Shown: positions 47,220 to 56,406, counted from the stretch's first letter. The stretch: DNA of 64,000 nt from CAIMWS01 sp964409245 (GCA_964409245.1 CAYPCQ010000025.1:17847-81846), one strand, 5' to 3'. A program made the numbers and translations. The notes: generated by a model from the letters alone, not told the origin.

Positions 47220-48098
47220 ATGAACGAGCTGCAAAACTCGCTGGTGGAATTGATACGCCGGACCTCGGCGGAAATTCCTGACGACGTTCAGAAAGTCCTG
47301 CTCTCGGCCCTGGAGCGGGAGCAACAAGGAACCATCGCCCAGTCCGCCCTCCAGATTATCCAGGAAAACATCAAGATGGCCCGGGCCAAGTCCCAGCCCA
47401 TCTGCCAGGATACCGGCAGCGTGCTGTTTTACGTGGACGCCCCCAAGGGCTTTGATGCGCTCGAATTTGAGGAAACCGCCCGGGAAGCTGTGCGCCTGGC
47501 CACCAAAAAAGGTTACCTGCGCCAGAATTCCGTGGATTCGCTGACCGGATTCAACGACGGCACGAATGTCGGCCCCGGCGCCCCAACGGTGCACATCCAT
47601 CAGCACCGTTCGCCGGCGACCGAAGTCCGCCTGGTGCTGAAGGGGGGCGGTTGCGAAAATGTCGGCGCGCAGTATTCCCTGCCCATTGAAAAAATGAAAG
47701 CCAACCGGGATTTGGACGGCTGCCGCAAGGTCATCCTGGATGCCGTCTGGCAAGCCCAGGGCAAAGGCTGCGGCCCGGGCATCATCGGCGTTTGCATCGG
47801 CGGTGACCGCGCCACCGGTTATGAGTTTTCAAAACGTCAGCTATTGCGCCTGATCGATGATTCCAATCCAGCGCCCGAATTGGACAAGCTGGAAAAGGAT
47901 ATCCTCGAAAACGCCAATGCCTTGGGGATTGGCCCCATGGGCTTTGGCGGCAAAACCACCCTCTTGGGCGCCAAGATTTGCGCCGCCAACCGGGTTCCTG
48001 CTTCCTTCTTTGTGAGCGTATCCTATATGTGCTGGGCCTTCCGCCGCCAAGGGATGGCCTTGGATGCACTTGGAAAAATCAACCGCTGGCTGTATTAA
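47220..48098 (+). CDS. Class I fumarate hydratase, alpha subunit
   Basis: A 292-residue protein matching the alpha subunit (FumA N-terminal half / TtdA) of iron-sulfur fumarases and L-tartrate dehydratases. Cluster cysteines fit ICQDTGSVLFYV, GGGCENVGAQYS and GPGIIGVCIGGDRATGYEFSK. It pairs with the beta subunit gene 12 bases on. The complex interconverts fumarate and malate in the citric acid cycle; an L-tartrate substrate cannot be excluded from sequence. Two-subunit forms are common in anaerobes and archaea. Confidence 0.93.
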   Translation: MNELQNSLVELIRRTSAEIPDDVQKVLLSALEREQQGTIAQSALQIIQENIKMARAKSQPICQDTGSVLFYVDAPKGFDALEFEETAREAVRLATKKGYLRQNSVDSLTGFNDGTNVGPGAPTVHIHQHRSPATEVRLVLKGGGCENVGAQYSLPIEKMKANRDLDGCRKVILDAVWQAQGKGCGPGIIGVCIGGDRATGYEFSKRQLLRLIDDSNPAPELDKLEKDILENANALGIGPMGFGGKTTLLGAKICAANRVPASFFVSVSYMCWAFRRQGMALDALGKINRWLY

Positions 48099-48110
48099 CC
48101 CCTCTAGCTT

Positions 48111-48686
48111 ATGATTTCCATTTCCTGCCCCTTCACCGAGGATAAGATCCGCGCCCTCAAAGTGGGCGACGAAGTCGAATTGACCGGCATCGTTTTTACC
48201 GGGCGCGATGCTGCCCACAAGTATCTCCATGAAGGCGGCGCACTGCCGCCCGGGGTAAATTTCCGCGACGGCATAATCTATCATTGCGGCCCGGTCGTTC
48301 TCACCTTGGAGAATGGCGAACGCAAAGTGGTGGCCGCCGGCCCCACCACCTCCATCCGCGAGGAACCCTACCAAGCCCATCTCATCAAAGAGTTCGGTTT
48401 GCGGGGGATTATCGGTAAAGGCGGCATGGGGGAGCGCACCCTGGCCGCTTGCAAGCAATTTGGCTGCGTCTATTTCCATGCCATCGGCGGAGCCGCCCAA
48501 GTCCTCGCTGAGCGCATCATCAAAGTGCGCAACGCCTTTTTTGAAAAAGAGTTCGGTTCGCCCGAAGCCATCTGGGAACTGCAGGTTGAACGCTTCCCGG
48601 TGGTGGTCACCATGGATTCCCACGGCAACTCCCTGCATCAGCAGGTTTTGGCGGCCAGCCTGGCGGAATTGCAAAAAAGAATTTAG
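48111..48686 (+). CDS. Class I fumarate hydratase, beta subunit
   Basis: A 191-residue protein matching the beta subunit of class I fumarases (FumA C-terminal half / TtdB). It opens with the swivelling-domain text ISCPFTEDKIRALKVGDEVELTGIVFTGRDAAHK. It also shows GPTTSIREEPYQAHLIKEFGLRGIIGKGGMG and FHAIGGAAQVLAERI, which contribute substrate contacts. It forms the heteromer with the preceding subunit, from which it is separated by 12 bases. Confidence 0.93.
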   Translation: MISISCPFTEDKIRALKVGDEVELTGIVFTGRDAAHKYLHEGGALPPGVNFRDGIIYHCGPVVLTLENGERKVVAAGPTTSIREEPYQAHLIKEFGLRGIIGKGGMGERTLAACKQFGCVYFHAIGGAAQVLAERIIKVRNAFFEKEFGSPEAIWELQVERFPVVVTMDSHGNSLHQQVLAASLAELQKRI

Positions 48687-48908
48687 GGATAGGGGCTGGT
48701 TCTCTTTCGTTGAGCCGCCTGTCGAATCCGGCCTTTTTCCCGCTAAACAGGCTCCGTCCGGCTCTGCTTAGCTGGCTGGCTGTCGGCTTTCACCAGTTCG
48801 CCGCCTGCGCTGACCGTGCCTATTTCCTATTATCCGATGTCCATGCTTGAGACATTCGTGAAAATGATTGACGCTATTATGGCACCATCCGGATCGCGTC
48901 CCCGAACC

Positions 48909-48925
48909 TGATCCAGCCTGGATCA
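48909..48925. repeat. 17-bp palindrome, operator-like
   Basis: TGATCCAG-C-CTGGATCA has 8-bp perfect arms. It lies in the fumarase-to-pseudopilin gap, about 115 bases upstream of the -24/-12 element, a position suited to an activator site. No U-tract follows, so it is not an intrinsic terminator. Confidence 0.45.
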
Positions 48926-49039
48926 CGAATCCCAAACCTCTGGCTCTCAATCATTTGCCAATGAGAACCCGCCTTTTCCCCGCCTTCGTTTCGTTGCCTG
49001 CTGGTCAATAAATTCTCTCCCCATAGACCCATTAAGGCT

Positions 49040-49055
49040 TGGCAAACTAAATGCT
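49040..49055 (+). promoter_or_regulatory. Candidate sigma-54 promoter of pseudopilin operon A
   Basis: TGGCAAACTAAATGCT has the GG and GC dinucleotides at the exact -24/-12 spacing, with TGGCA and ATGCT fitting the consensus flanks; the C and G after TGGCA are replaced by A. The -12 element is about 72 bases upstream of the first pseudopilin ATG. Confidence 0.5.
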
Positions 49056-49125
49056 TTAAGCTCTAATGATAGAGCCGTAAGGATCTGTTTATCAATTTTG
49101 ACGATTCTCCTCTGAAACCAGCATT

Positions 49126-49572
49126 ATGAAAGTGCCGATTAATTTGCATAACCAACCTCCGGGATTCACGCTGGCTGAAGTGGTCATGTCCATTGCCATC
49201 GCCGCTCTCCTTTTTGCAGGGATCATCAATGGTTACGTCATGTCCGCCAAAAGAGCCGAACTCTCCGCCTACTCGCTGGCGGCGCATTCCCTGGCGATGC
49301 AAAAAATCGAGCAGGCCCGGGCCTGCAAATGGGATCCCGGTGCTTATCCTTCGGTGGACGAACTGGTATCGTCCAACTTTCCCATTACGATAGATGAGTT
49401 GGACATCCCGGTGAGCGGCACCAACAAGGTTTACGCCACCAACTTTACCGTTATCTCCAACCTGCCCACCACCGCTCCCTTGAAAGTGGTTTCCGTTACC
49501 TGGACCTGGCCGTTTTTGTCGCGGGGAGTTTACACCAACACCATGATTACCTATCGCGCTCCTGACCAATGA
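49126..49572 (+). CDS. Pseudopilin with N-terminal methylation motif (operon A, first)
   Basis: A 148-residue prepilin-like protein. The type III signal has a short hydrophilic leader, then PGFTLAEVVMSIAIAALLFAGIINGYVMSAKRAE, with glycine at -1, phenylalanine at +1 and glutamate at +5 as required by prepilin peptidase. The rest is a small C-terminal domain with Trp-rich closing strands (VTWTWPFLS). Such minor pseudopilins prime type IV pili or type II secretion pseudopili. No pilus ATPase or secretin is in the window. Its stop overlaps the next start (ATGA). Confidence 0.88.
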   Translation: MKVPINLHNQPPGFTLAEVVMSIAIAALLFAGIINGYVMSAKRAELSAYSLAAHSLAMQKIEQARACKWDPGAYPSVDELVSSNFPITIDELDIPVSGTNKVYATNFTVISNLPTTAPLKVVSVTWTWPFLSRGVYTNTMITYRAPDQ

Positions 49573-50186
49573 AAATCCATCCCGTCCTTAAAACCGCCAC
49601 CGCGCCGCATAATTGCCTCGGCATGACGCTGCCCGAGATCATGATTTCCATGACCCTTATGGTCCTGGTCATGGGAACCGTGATCGCCGCCAATATAATG
49701 GGCATGCGAATCTTCCAGTTGAGCAAAGCCAAGTTGGGCGCCAGCGATGAAGCGCGAACCAGCATCAGCCACCTGCTGGATGAAATCCGCTCCTGCAAAA
49801 CCGTCGATGTAGGCAGCGGCGGCCCCGCCAGCTTCGTCGAAATTGGCAATGGCAATGCCATGCGCGGTGGCGCCATCCGCCTGTTCCCCACTACCAACAG
49901 TTCACCTTTTATCATTTACCACCGCGATGATGCTCTGAATACGATCTCCCGGTATGACAGCGCCACAGGCTTGGACCAGGTGGTGTTGCATGCGGTCACC
50001 AACTCGCTGGTGTTCACTTCGGAAACCTATTCGGGGACGGTTTTGACCAACAGCCAGAATAATCGCGTGATCGGCATTCAATTCCAATTCAATCAATTGC
50101 TTTCCCCCTCCGTGGCCATCGGCAATGGGGGTCTGTTCGATTATTATAATATCCGCAGCAAAATCACCCGGCGTGTATTAGAGTAG
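49569..50186 (+). CDS. Pseudopilin (PilW/GspJ-like, operon A, second)
   Basis: A 205-residue prepilin-like protein overlapping the previous gene by four bases. The processing site is LGMTLPEIMISMTLMVLVMGTVIAANIMG (Gly before Met+1, Glu+5). It has the layout of minor pseudopilins with a long N-terminal helix followed by a beta domain with TSISHLLDEIRSCKTVDVG. This segment recalls PilW/GspJ proteins. Four bases separate it from the next gene. Confidence 0.85.
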   Translation: MKIHPVLKTATAPHNCLGMTLPEIMISMTLMVLVMGTVIAANIMGMRIFQLSKAKLGASDEARTSISHLLDEIRSCKTVDVGSGGPASFVEIGNGNAMRGGAIRLFPTTNSSPFIIYHRDDALNTISRYDSATGLDQVVLHAVTNSLVFTSETYSGTVLTNSQNNRVIGIQFQFNQLLSPSVAIGNGGLFDYYNIRSKITRRVLE

Positions 50187-50189
50187 CTT

Positions 50190-51920
50190 ATGAATACCCA
50201 CCCCACCCAATCCCGAAGCGCAGGATATGCGCTGGTGATGGTCATCATGTTCTCCGGCCTGGCGATGCTGCTGATGGCCGGCGTTCTGAGCTGGAGCTCG
50301 TCCAATGCCATCCAAACCGAACGGCACAACCAGTATTACTCCAGCCTCGCGGCGGCTGAGGCCGCCACGGAGAAAGTGCTCGCCCACATCGCCTATGATT
50401 TCCAGCAAAGCGGCGAATCCCGGGTCGCCGCCAATCTGGAAAGTTACCGGAACATGGTTCCCCTGGTTTCCGAACATCCTTTGTGGCAATACTTCACCTT
50501 CGAGGATGGCCAGGGGAATCCCGGCCACACCTATGTGAATGGCAGCACCAGCTGGAGCTACCAGGCTCTGAATTCCCAGTTTGAAGGCCTTTACGGTTTC
50601 GCTTCCATTTTCCGCATCATTTCCAACGCCACCCAGAACAATACCGCTTATTCCAACATCACCGCCGCGGTCCGCCAGGAAATCCAGGTGGCCACCATCC
50701 CCCTCTTCCAATTCGCCATCTTTTACAACCTCGACATGGAGATCGAACCGGGCGCAGCGATGGTGGTCCGCGGCCGCGTCCACGGCAATGCCGACCTTTA
50801 CACCATGCCGGAATCCAGCACCCTTTTAACCTTCAGCAAGGACGTCACCTCGGTCGGGAATATCATTAATAGCTCACACCCCAACGATCCGCGCAGCCGA
50901 TCCTCCACCTTCAACATCGCTTACCAATCTTTGAAGCAATCCAAAGTCAGTTCCATGTCCATGCCCATCGGCACCAACAACACGCCCGAAGCGGTCTATG
51001 AAATCATGGGCGTTCCGGCGGCCGGGGAAGACGCCAATTCACCCATGGGCAAACAGCGCTATTACAACCGGTCCGACCTGGTCATTCTGGTGTCCAATAA
51101 CGTGGTGACCGCCAAAAGCGGGCCGGCTTTCTCAGCGGTCACCGTCCCCAACAACCAAGTGACCAACTTCGTAAGGACCAATGTCACCTTTTGGAATTCC
51201 CGCGAAGGCAAAAACATCCAAACCACCGAAATCGACGTGAGCAAATTGCGCAGCTGGAGCTCGACCAACAGCAATTTGCGGTCAGTCCTGGGCAACCGCG
51301 ATGTGCAGGTGGTCTATGTGGGCGACTTCCGGACCCAAACCTCCACCACTGAATCCGGAGTGCGGTTGGTCAACGGCCAGACGCTGCCGAATACCGGCCT
51401 GTCGGTCGCCACCCCCAATCCCCTTTATATCAAGGGCAATTATAATGCCGACGCCGCTTACCTGGGGACCACCAACACGACCACCACCAAGCCCGCTTCG
51501 GTCATCTCGGATGCCATCACCATCCTCTCCGGAAGCTGGGACGACACCAAAAGCAGCCAGGCCTTGGCCAACCGGGTGGCGGCCAACACCACCGTCAACG
51601 CGGCCATCATTTCCGGCATCGTCCCCACCACCAGTTCCTCCTACAGCGGCGGGGTGGAGAATTTCCTCCGTTTCCTGGAAACCTGGAGCGGCAAATCCAG
51701 CACGTACAACGGATCCATGGTGGTCATGTTCCCCAGCAAAAAAGCCACCGGCCTTTGGCGGGGCACCGGCGGCACCATCGGCATTTATGATCCGCCCACG
51801 CGCAATTGGAACTTTGACCTCAATTTCCTGAACGCTGCCAAACTGCCGCCGGGCACGCCCGGGGTGCGGGCGGTCATCCGCGGCTCCTGGCAAAATGTCG
51901 CCAAAAACACCATCAACTGA
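50190..51920 (+). CDS. PilX-like large surface/pilus-assembly protein (operon A, third)
   Basis: A 576-residue protein with a single N-terminal membrane helix (SAGYALVMVIMFSGLAMLLMAGVLSW) and then NQYYSSLAAAEAATEKVLAHI, the PilX N-terminal pattern. There is no FTLxE-type glutamate processing site. The large exposed region is rich in Thr/Asn/Ser and contains VVRGRVHGNADLYTMPESS, which looks like the start of a beta-helical or trefoil part. PilX-type proteins are minor components that help pilus assembly and adhesion. Its counterpart is in the second cluster at 56957. Confidence 0.8.
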   Translation: MNTHPTQSRSAGYALVMVIMFSGLAMLLMAGVLSWSSSNAIQTERHNQYYSSLAAAEAATEKVLAHIAYDFQQSGESRVAANLESYRNMVPLVSEHPLWQYFTFEDGQGNPGHTYVNGSTSWSYQALNSQFEGLYGFASIFRIISNATQNNTAYSNITAAVRQEIQVATIPLFQFAIFYNLDMEIEPGAAMVVRGRVHGNADLYTMPESSTLLTFSKDVTSVGNIINSSHPNDPRSRSSTFNIAYQSLKQSKVSSMSMPIGTNNTPEAVYEIMGVPAAGEDANSPMGKQRYYNRSDLVILVSNNVVTAKSGPAFSAVTVPNNQVTNFVRTNVTFWNSREGKNIQTTEIDVSKLRSWSSTNSNLRSVLGNRDVQVVYVGDFRTQTSTTESGVRLVNGQTLPNTGLSVATPNPLYIKGNYNADAAYLGTTNTTTTKPASVISDAITILSGSWDDTKSSQALANRVAANTTVNAAIISGIVPTTSSSYSGGVENFLRFLETWSGKSSTYNGSMVVMFPSKKATGLWRGTGGTIGIYDPPTRNWNFDLNFLNAAKLPPGTPGVRAVIRGSWQNVAKNTIN

Positions 51921-51922
51921 TT

Positions 51923-52498
51923 ATGTGCCATTCCTGGATCGCCTCGCTTGCCCTTTTTGGCATGGTTTGCCCATGGCTTGCCTTGGCCGGGGATTTCGCC
52001 TTGCTGGAACGGACCGAATTTCCTCCGGAAACCGGCAGGATCACCTATTACGAGCTGAAGTTTGCCACCAATGCAGCCGTTTTCCTTCCGCCGCGCAACT
52101 GGCGGGTAAGGCCCATGCCCGCTGAAAGGGCTGTTTCTTTGGAACATCCCTCCGACGGGATTCGCCTGATCTGCCATTTTTCGCCTCAATCCAGGCTGCC
52201 ACCCGCCCGCGCCAACTGGGACAAACACCGGCAAAGCTTGACCAATCGCTTTAAACGCACTATTATCCGCGAAGAGTTTGAGGACCATGCAGGCAATTTT
52301 TCAGGTCACGGTTATTGGGTGGAATACCGCGTGGCGAACGATTATGCCATGGGGCTTGATTTGGCCGTTCTCTCGATCCCTGGATATCTGCTCGAAATTC
52401 AACTTTATGCCCCACTGGATCAAATCCCCAGGTTCCAACGCGATTTCACCTCCTTTTTAACGAGTTTCCGCCTGCTGCCAGCCGTCAAACCTCCATGA
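51923..52498 (+). CDS. Exported hypothetical protein in pseudopilin operon A
   Basis: A 191-residue protein with a signal peptide (WIASLALFGMVCPWLALAGD). The mature part is about 165 residues with an acidic-aromatic stretch (IIREEFEDHAGNFSGHGYWVEYRV) and a final YLLEIQLYAPLDQIPRFQRDFTSFLTSFRL. The pattern of an extended beta sheet closed by a helix recalls proteins that test stress or ligand binding, but I recognise no family. It lies two bases after the PilX-like gene and one base before the sensor kinase, so all are cotranscribed. Confidence 0.7.
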   Translation: MCHSWIASLALFGMVCPWLALAGDFALLERTEFPPETGRITYYELKFATNAAVFLPPRNWRVRPMPAERAVSLEHPSDGIRLICHFSPQSRLPPARANWDKHRQSLTNRFKRTIIREEFEDHAGNFSGHGYWVEYRVANDYAMGLDLAVLSIPGYLLEIQLYAPLDQIPRFQRDFTSFLTSFRLLPAVKPP

Positions 52499-52499
52499 A

Positions 52500-55013
52500 A
52501 TGAATCCGCGTGAAAGAAGACGCCTGCCATCAGTGAACGACCGGCCAGGGGTCTGCGCGTTGGCGGCTGTCTTAATGGTTCCTGAGCCAGCCTGCCCAGC
52601 GCGCAGGAAAATTAATCCTGGGTCAATTGGGTGGAGGATAGGGGCTTTTCTGCTGGGCCTGGCCTTTCAGGTGATGGCCCAAAACCAGCCCAGCTTGCCC
52701 ACTCTCTATTCCGCCCGCCAGGTGCTTAACCTCACCCCCCAGGAGGCCCGGCGGGGATACCCGGTTCGCCTGCAAGGGATTGTCACCGGCATTTGCAAAG
52801 ATACCGCCCTGTTATTTATCCAGGATGCAACGGCTGGCATCTACCTCTATTTCAGCCCCTTCGACCCCTCCTGGCGCCAATCCACCCTTTTGGAAGTTGA
52901 GGGCGTTACCGATCCTGGCCGCTTTTCCCGCATTATCCTGGCCAGCAAAATCACCTCCCGGGGCCAGGGCCAGATGCCTGGCCCCAAGCCGGTCACCCTG
53001 TCGGAAATTGCCACTGGAAGCCTGGATTCCCAATGGGTTGAGGTGACGGGCCGCGTCAGCTCCCAGCTGATGCAGCAGCGTTATCCGCAGTTGGAGCTGG
53101 AACAGAACGGCGAAAACCTGAAGTTGATGCTGCTGGAGGCGGCCATGGATTGGAAGGGGAACCTCTCGAACCAGACCGTCCGGGTCGCTGGCATAGCGAT
53201 CTGCAATTATGACTCCAACCAAAAGCCCAGCGGGTTCAGCATTGCGGCCCAAAACCTGGCCAATGTATGCCTGGTGGATGCCAATCCGGACCAAGGCTGG
53301 GCTGCCCCAGCCCAGCCGATTGCCCAACTGGCCACCCACCCATTGCGTGGGGTTTCCGGCCTGCAGGTCCATGTGCAAGGGATTGCCACCTACGCCAATC
53401 CCGGCAAAACCATGTTCATTCAAGATGCAACCGGCGGCGTGAAATTACACACACCACAGGTTGCATCCGTCCAGCCCGGGCAAAAAATCGATGCCGTGGG
53501 TGTTTTAACCACCGCCCCCGGTCCTGCGGCTTTGCAGCAAGTTTTTTTTAAAACGGAGGCTCTCGCGCAATTGCCGGAGCCCAAGGCGGTCTCCGTGGAA
53601 CAACTTCGCCCCGGCCTTTACGACTGCCAACTGGTCTCCTTAACCGCCCAATTGCTGAAAATTTCCAGCCCGGAACCCGAGGTGACGGTTCTGGATCTGG
53701 CGGCCGACTCCCAACTCATCCACGCCATCCTCCGGCAACCCGGCGAACTCCTGAAGCTGCCGGCTGCCTGCCACGTTCGCCTTACGGGGATCTTTGATCC
53801 CCAAGCCGCCCCCAGCCATCCGGCAATCCTGCTGCGATCCTCCGGGGATGTCGTGGTTACCCAATACCCGGGAGGCTGGATCCTCACCCGGATTGCGCTG
53901 CTCATCCTGGCCACGCTGGGCCTGCTCGGTCTCGGCATCCTTTGGCTGAAATCGCTCCGCACCGGCATCCGCCTGGAAACCGCCCGCCTGCGCGAGCGGG
54001 AACAGGCCTTGGCAGCCCGCTGCCAGGATCTTTTTGAGAACGCCAACGACATGATTTTCAATCTGGATCCAACGGGCTTGTTTACCGCCGTCAACCAGAC
54101 CGCCGAAAACTTGACTGGTTACCGTCGGGAAGAGCTGCGCAGCATCAACATCCTGGCCGTTTGCTGCCCGGAAAGCCGGGACATCATGCGGCAGTGTTTG
54201 GCCAACGCCCCGGGCTCCGCCCGGTTTTATGACGAGGAAATAACGATCCTCGCCAAGGACGGCCGGCGATTGCACCTGGCAGTCGATCTGCGCGCTGATT
54301 ATGTGGATGGGCAGCCATCAGGTTTTCGTGGCATTGCCCGCAATACGACCCAGCGCAAGCAAGCCGAGGAAGCCTTGCAAGCCAGTGCCAGCCAACTGCG
54401 CCAAATGCTCCTCCAGCGCGAAGAGCTGGGACGCGATTTGCATGATGACATCATCCAATCCCTTTATGCGGCAGGCTTGGGCCTGGAGGATTCCCAATAC
54501 TGCCTGGAACGCGATGTCCCCGCCACCCGCCAGCGTTTGAAACAAGCTTGCGAAATCTTGAACCTCCTGATCCGGAAAATCCGCGGCTTCATTGGCAGCC
54601 TGGAGAACGGCTTGCATGCGCCCCCGCCTCCGCTTCCTCAAAATCTCAATACTATTTTGCATTTGGCGGATCCGGCTGGCAAACTGCGCCATAACCTGGA
54701 TATTGATCCTGGAGCCATGCAAAAACTGGACGCACAGCAATCCACGCAACTGACCCATATCGCTCGCGAGGCGGCCAGCAATGCCCTGCGCCATGCCCAA
54801 GCCGCTTCCGTGGCTATTTCCCTGCACCAGCTCAATGGCCATCTCATCCTGGAAATCCGCGATGATGGCTGCGGACTGCATGGCAACTCCACCCCGGGCT
54901 ACGGATTAAAAAACATGGCTGCCAGGGTTCAATCTTTGGGCGGAAAATTCGCCATCAGCTCCAAGCCGGGGCAAGGTGTCCAAATCTGCGTGACCATTCC
55001 CGTTTCCTCTTGA
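52500..55013 (+). CDS. Membrane sensor histidine kinase with two OB-like repeats and PAS domain (NarX-type)
   Basis: An 837-residue kinase. After a hydrophobic N-terminal segment the predicted extracytoplasmic part holds two related beta-rich units, with matching strands VRLQGIVTGICKDTALLFIQDATAGIYLYF and VHVQGIATYANPGKTMFIQDATGGVKLH. A membrane helix (about 460-483), a PAS domain (DLFENANDMIFNLDPTGLFTAVNQTAENLTG), a HisKA_3 domain with the phosphoacceptor His in GRDLHDDIIQSLYAAG (about 647) and an HATPase domain (EAASNALRHA, DDGCGLHG, GYGLKNMAARV) follow. This NarX/DegS-type architecture fits the NarL-type regulator that starts four bases downstream. Confidence 0.92.
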   Translation: MNPRERRRLPSVNDRPGVCALAAVLMVPEPACPARRKINPGSIGWRIGAFLLGLAFQVMAQNQPSLPTLYSARQVLNLTPQEARRGYPVRLQGIVTGICKDTALLFIQDATAGIYLYFSPFDPSWRQSTLLEVEGVTDPGRFSRIILASKITSRGQGQMPGPKPVTLSEIATGSLDSQWVEVTGRVSSQLMQQRYPQLELEQNGENLKLMLLEAAMDWKGNLSNQTVRVAGIAICNYDSNQKPSGFSIAAQNLANVCLVDANPDQGWAAPAQPIAQLATHPLRGVSGLQVHVQGIATYANPGKTMFIQDATGGVKLHTPQVASVQPGQKIDAVGVLTTAPGPAALQQVFFKTEALAQLPEPKAVSVEQLRPGLYDCQLVSLTAQLLKISSPEPEVTVLDLAADSQLIHAILRQPGELLKLPAACHVRLTGIFDPQAAPSHPAILLRSSGDVVVTQYPGGWILTRIALLILATLGLLGLGILWLKSLRTGIRLETARLREREQALAARCQDLFENANDMIFNLDPTGLFTAVNQTAENLTGYRREELRSINILAVCCPESRDIMRQCLANAPGSARFYDEEITILAKDGRRLHLAVDLRADYVDGQPSGFRGIARNTTQRKQAEEALQASASQLRQMLLQREELGRDLHDDIIQSLYAAGLGLEDSQYCLERDVPATRQRLKQACEILNLLIRKIRGFIGSLENGLHAPPPPLPQNLNTILHLADPAGKLRHNLDIDPGAMQKLDAQQSTQLTHIAREAASNALRHAQAASVAISLHQLNGHLILEIRDDGCGLHGNSTPGYGLKNMAARVQSLGGKFAISSKPGQGVQICVTIPVSS

Positions 55014-55017
55014 ATCT

Positions 55018-55680
55018 ATGAACGACCAATCACCCCGTAAAATCCGGATCCTGCTGGTCGATGATCATCAAATCGTTCGCTTGGGCTTAAAAACCCTGCT
55101 GCAGCATCACCCGCAGTTTGAGGTGGTGGGGGATGCCAGTGACGCTCCCTCCGCTCTCCAGGTCGCGCTCGAAACCAAACCGAATGTCATCCTCATGGAC
55201 GCCCGCTTGGGGGATGGCACCGGTTTTGAGGCTTGTACTCAAATCCATCGCAGCGGGCTGGATAGCCGCATTCTTTTTCTGACGTCTTATGATAGCGACG
55301 AATTTGTGTCCCAGGCCATCCAAGCTGGCGCCGATGGTTTCTTGTTGAAGGAGATTGACGGGGAAGTCTTGGTGCGCGCCATTGAAGATGTCGCCCAAGG
55401 CAAGTCTATTTTGGATCCTTCAGTCACCCGCCGGGTCTTCGCCCGCCTGGTCACCAAGACCCAAACCACGGACCATGACAAACTGGACCTTCTATCCCCG
55501 CAGGAAAAGCGCGTTCTGGCCCAAGTCGCTGAAGGCAAGACCAATAAGGAAATTGCGATCGAGATGGGGCTCAGCGACAAAACGGTAAAAAATTACCTCA
55601 GCAACTTGATGGAAAAGTTGAATTTTTCCCGCCGCACCCAGGCAGCCGCCTTTTATATTCAGGAATCCAGCAAGAAGTAG
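55018..55680 (+). CDS. NarL/FixJ-type response regulator, partner of the upstream kinase
   Basis: A 220-residue regulator with a receiver (ILLVDDHQIVRLGLK, phosphoacceptor Asp in VILMDARLGDG) and a LuxR-type HTH (SPQEKRVLAQVAEGKTNKEIAIEMGLSDKTVKNYLSNLMEKL). The last segment FSRRTQAAAFYI resembles DevR/DosR-type regulators. It begins four bases after the kinase stop and is the obvious partner. Its paralogue at 58760 shares most of the receiver and HTH. Confidence 0.94.
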   Translation: MNDQSPRKIRILLVDDHQIVRLGLKTLLQHHPQFEVVGDASDAPSALQVALETKPNVILMDARLGDGTGFEACTQIHRSGLDSRILFLTSYDSDEFVSQAIQAGADGFLLKEIDGEVLVRAIEDVAQGKSILDPSVTRRVFARLVTKTQTTDHDKLDLLSPQEKRVLAQVAEGKTNKEIAIEMGLSDKTVKNYLSNLMEKLNFSRRTQAAAFYIQESSKK

Positions 55681-55732
55681 GGCATAATGGATCTATCCAT
55701 TAGAACTCAATCGATCTGTCGTATAGAGCTTG

Positions 55733-55761
55733 TTGACGACAATGGCCTAAGGCCATAAAAC
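55733..55761 (+). promoter_or_regulatory. Candidate sigma-70 type promoter of pseudopilin cluster B
   Basis: TTGACG (55733-55738) and TAAAAC (55756-55761) are separated by 17 bases, with five and four matches to consensus. The spacer carries a 6-bp hairpin ATGGCC-TAA-GGCCAT (55742-55756), which could be a repressor site. The first pseudopilin start is about 170 bases downstream. Confidence 0.4.
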
Positions 55762-55928
55762 ACGGCTCACCCCAAAAGTACTGGTGGCCTGCGCAAGTAA
55801 CTCTAAATAAGACGCTTGCATTAACCCTCAGGGTTTTGGCCGTTTTTCTGGCCGCTTTCAGCAGTGCAGATGGTTTGCATCCTGCTGTAGAAAACAGTAG
55901 AGTTCTTAATGGACGGCAGGCAAATCGT

Positions 55929-56393
55929 ATGAAACTTTGGAATAGCAGCAAGCTTCCCCCCCCCAGTGTCAGGGCTTTTACGCTGGTTGAAGTGATGGTG
56001 GCCACTGGCATCACCGGAGTTTTGTTCATTGCCTTGCTGTCGGGCATTTCCTACGGTTTCTCGCTGGTTCGCATGGGCCGGGAAAACCTCCGTGCCACCC
56101 AGATCCTGGTCGAAAAAATGGAGCAGTTCCGGCTGTTCAATTGGGCGCAGATTAGCACCAACGGCGTTCCCACCACCTTTACCGAACCATTCTTCCCCAT
56201 GACGAACCAGATGGATGTCGGTTTCTATTACACCGGAAGTGTTACGATAGCCAATTCGCCTTTGACCGAATCCTATGCAGGCAATTTAAAATTGGTCACC
56301 GTCAGCATTTCCTGGCCTTCAGGAAAAATGATCCGCCAGCGCGAAACCTCCACCCTGGTCGGGAAAAATGGTCTTTATAACTACGTCTATTGA
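55929..56393 (+). CDS. Pseudopilin (cluster B, first)
   Basis: A 154-residue prepilin-like protein; the ATG at 55929 leaves a short leader before VRAFTLVEVMVATGITGVLFIALLSGISYGF. That is a typical methylation motif with Glu at +5, although the residue before Phe is Ala, where Gly is usual. The C-terminal domain includes MEQFRLFNWAQIST and a closing VTVSISWPSGKMIRQRETSTLV. It corresponds to the first gene of operon A. The ATG of the next gene lies 13 bases after the stop. Confidence 0.85.
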   Translation: MKLWNSSKLPPPSVRAFTLVEVMVATGITGVLFIALLSGISYGFSLVRMGRENLRATQILVEKMEQFRLFNWAQISTNGVPTTFTEPFFPMTNQMDVGFYYTGSVTIANSPLTESYAGNLKLVTVSISWPSGKMIRQRETSTLVGKNGLYNYVY

Positions 56394-56406
56394 TTCCGCC
56401 GCTGCC

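Larger units (their letters stand above)
48687..49125. other. Intergenic region upstream of pseudopilin operon A
   Basis: About 440 bases with no gene. It holds a 17-bp palindrome (48909-48925), a sigma-54 type promoter (49040-49055) that overlaps a plausible sigma-70 pair TTGGCA/TCTAAT (49039-49067, 17-base spacer), and a small hairpin GCTCT-AATGAT-AGAGC at 49060-49075 that would lie in the 5' leader. Confidence 0.45.
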
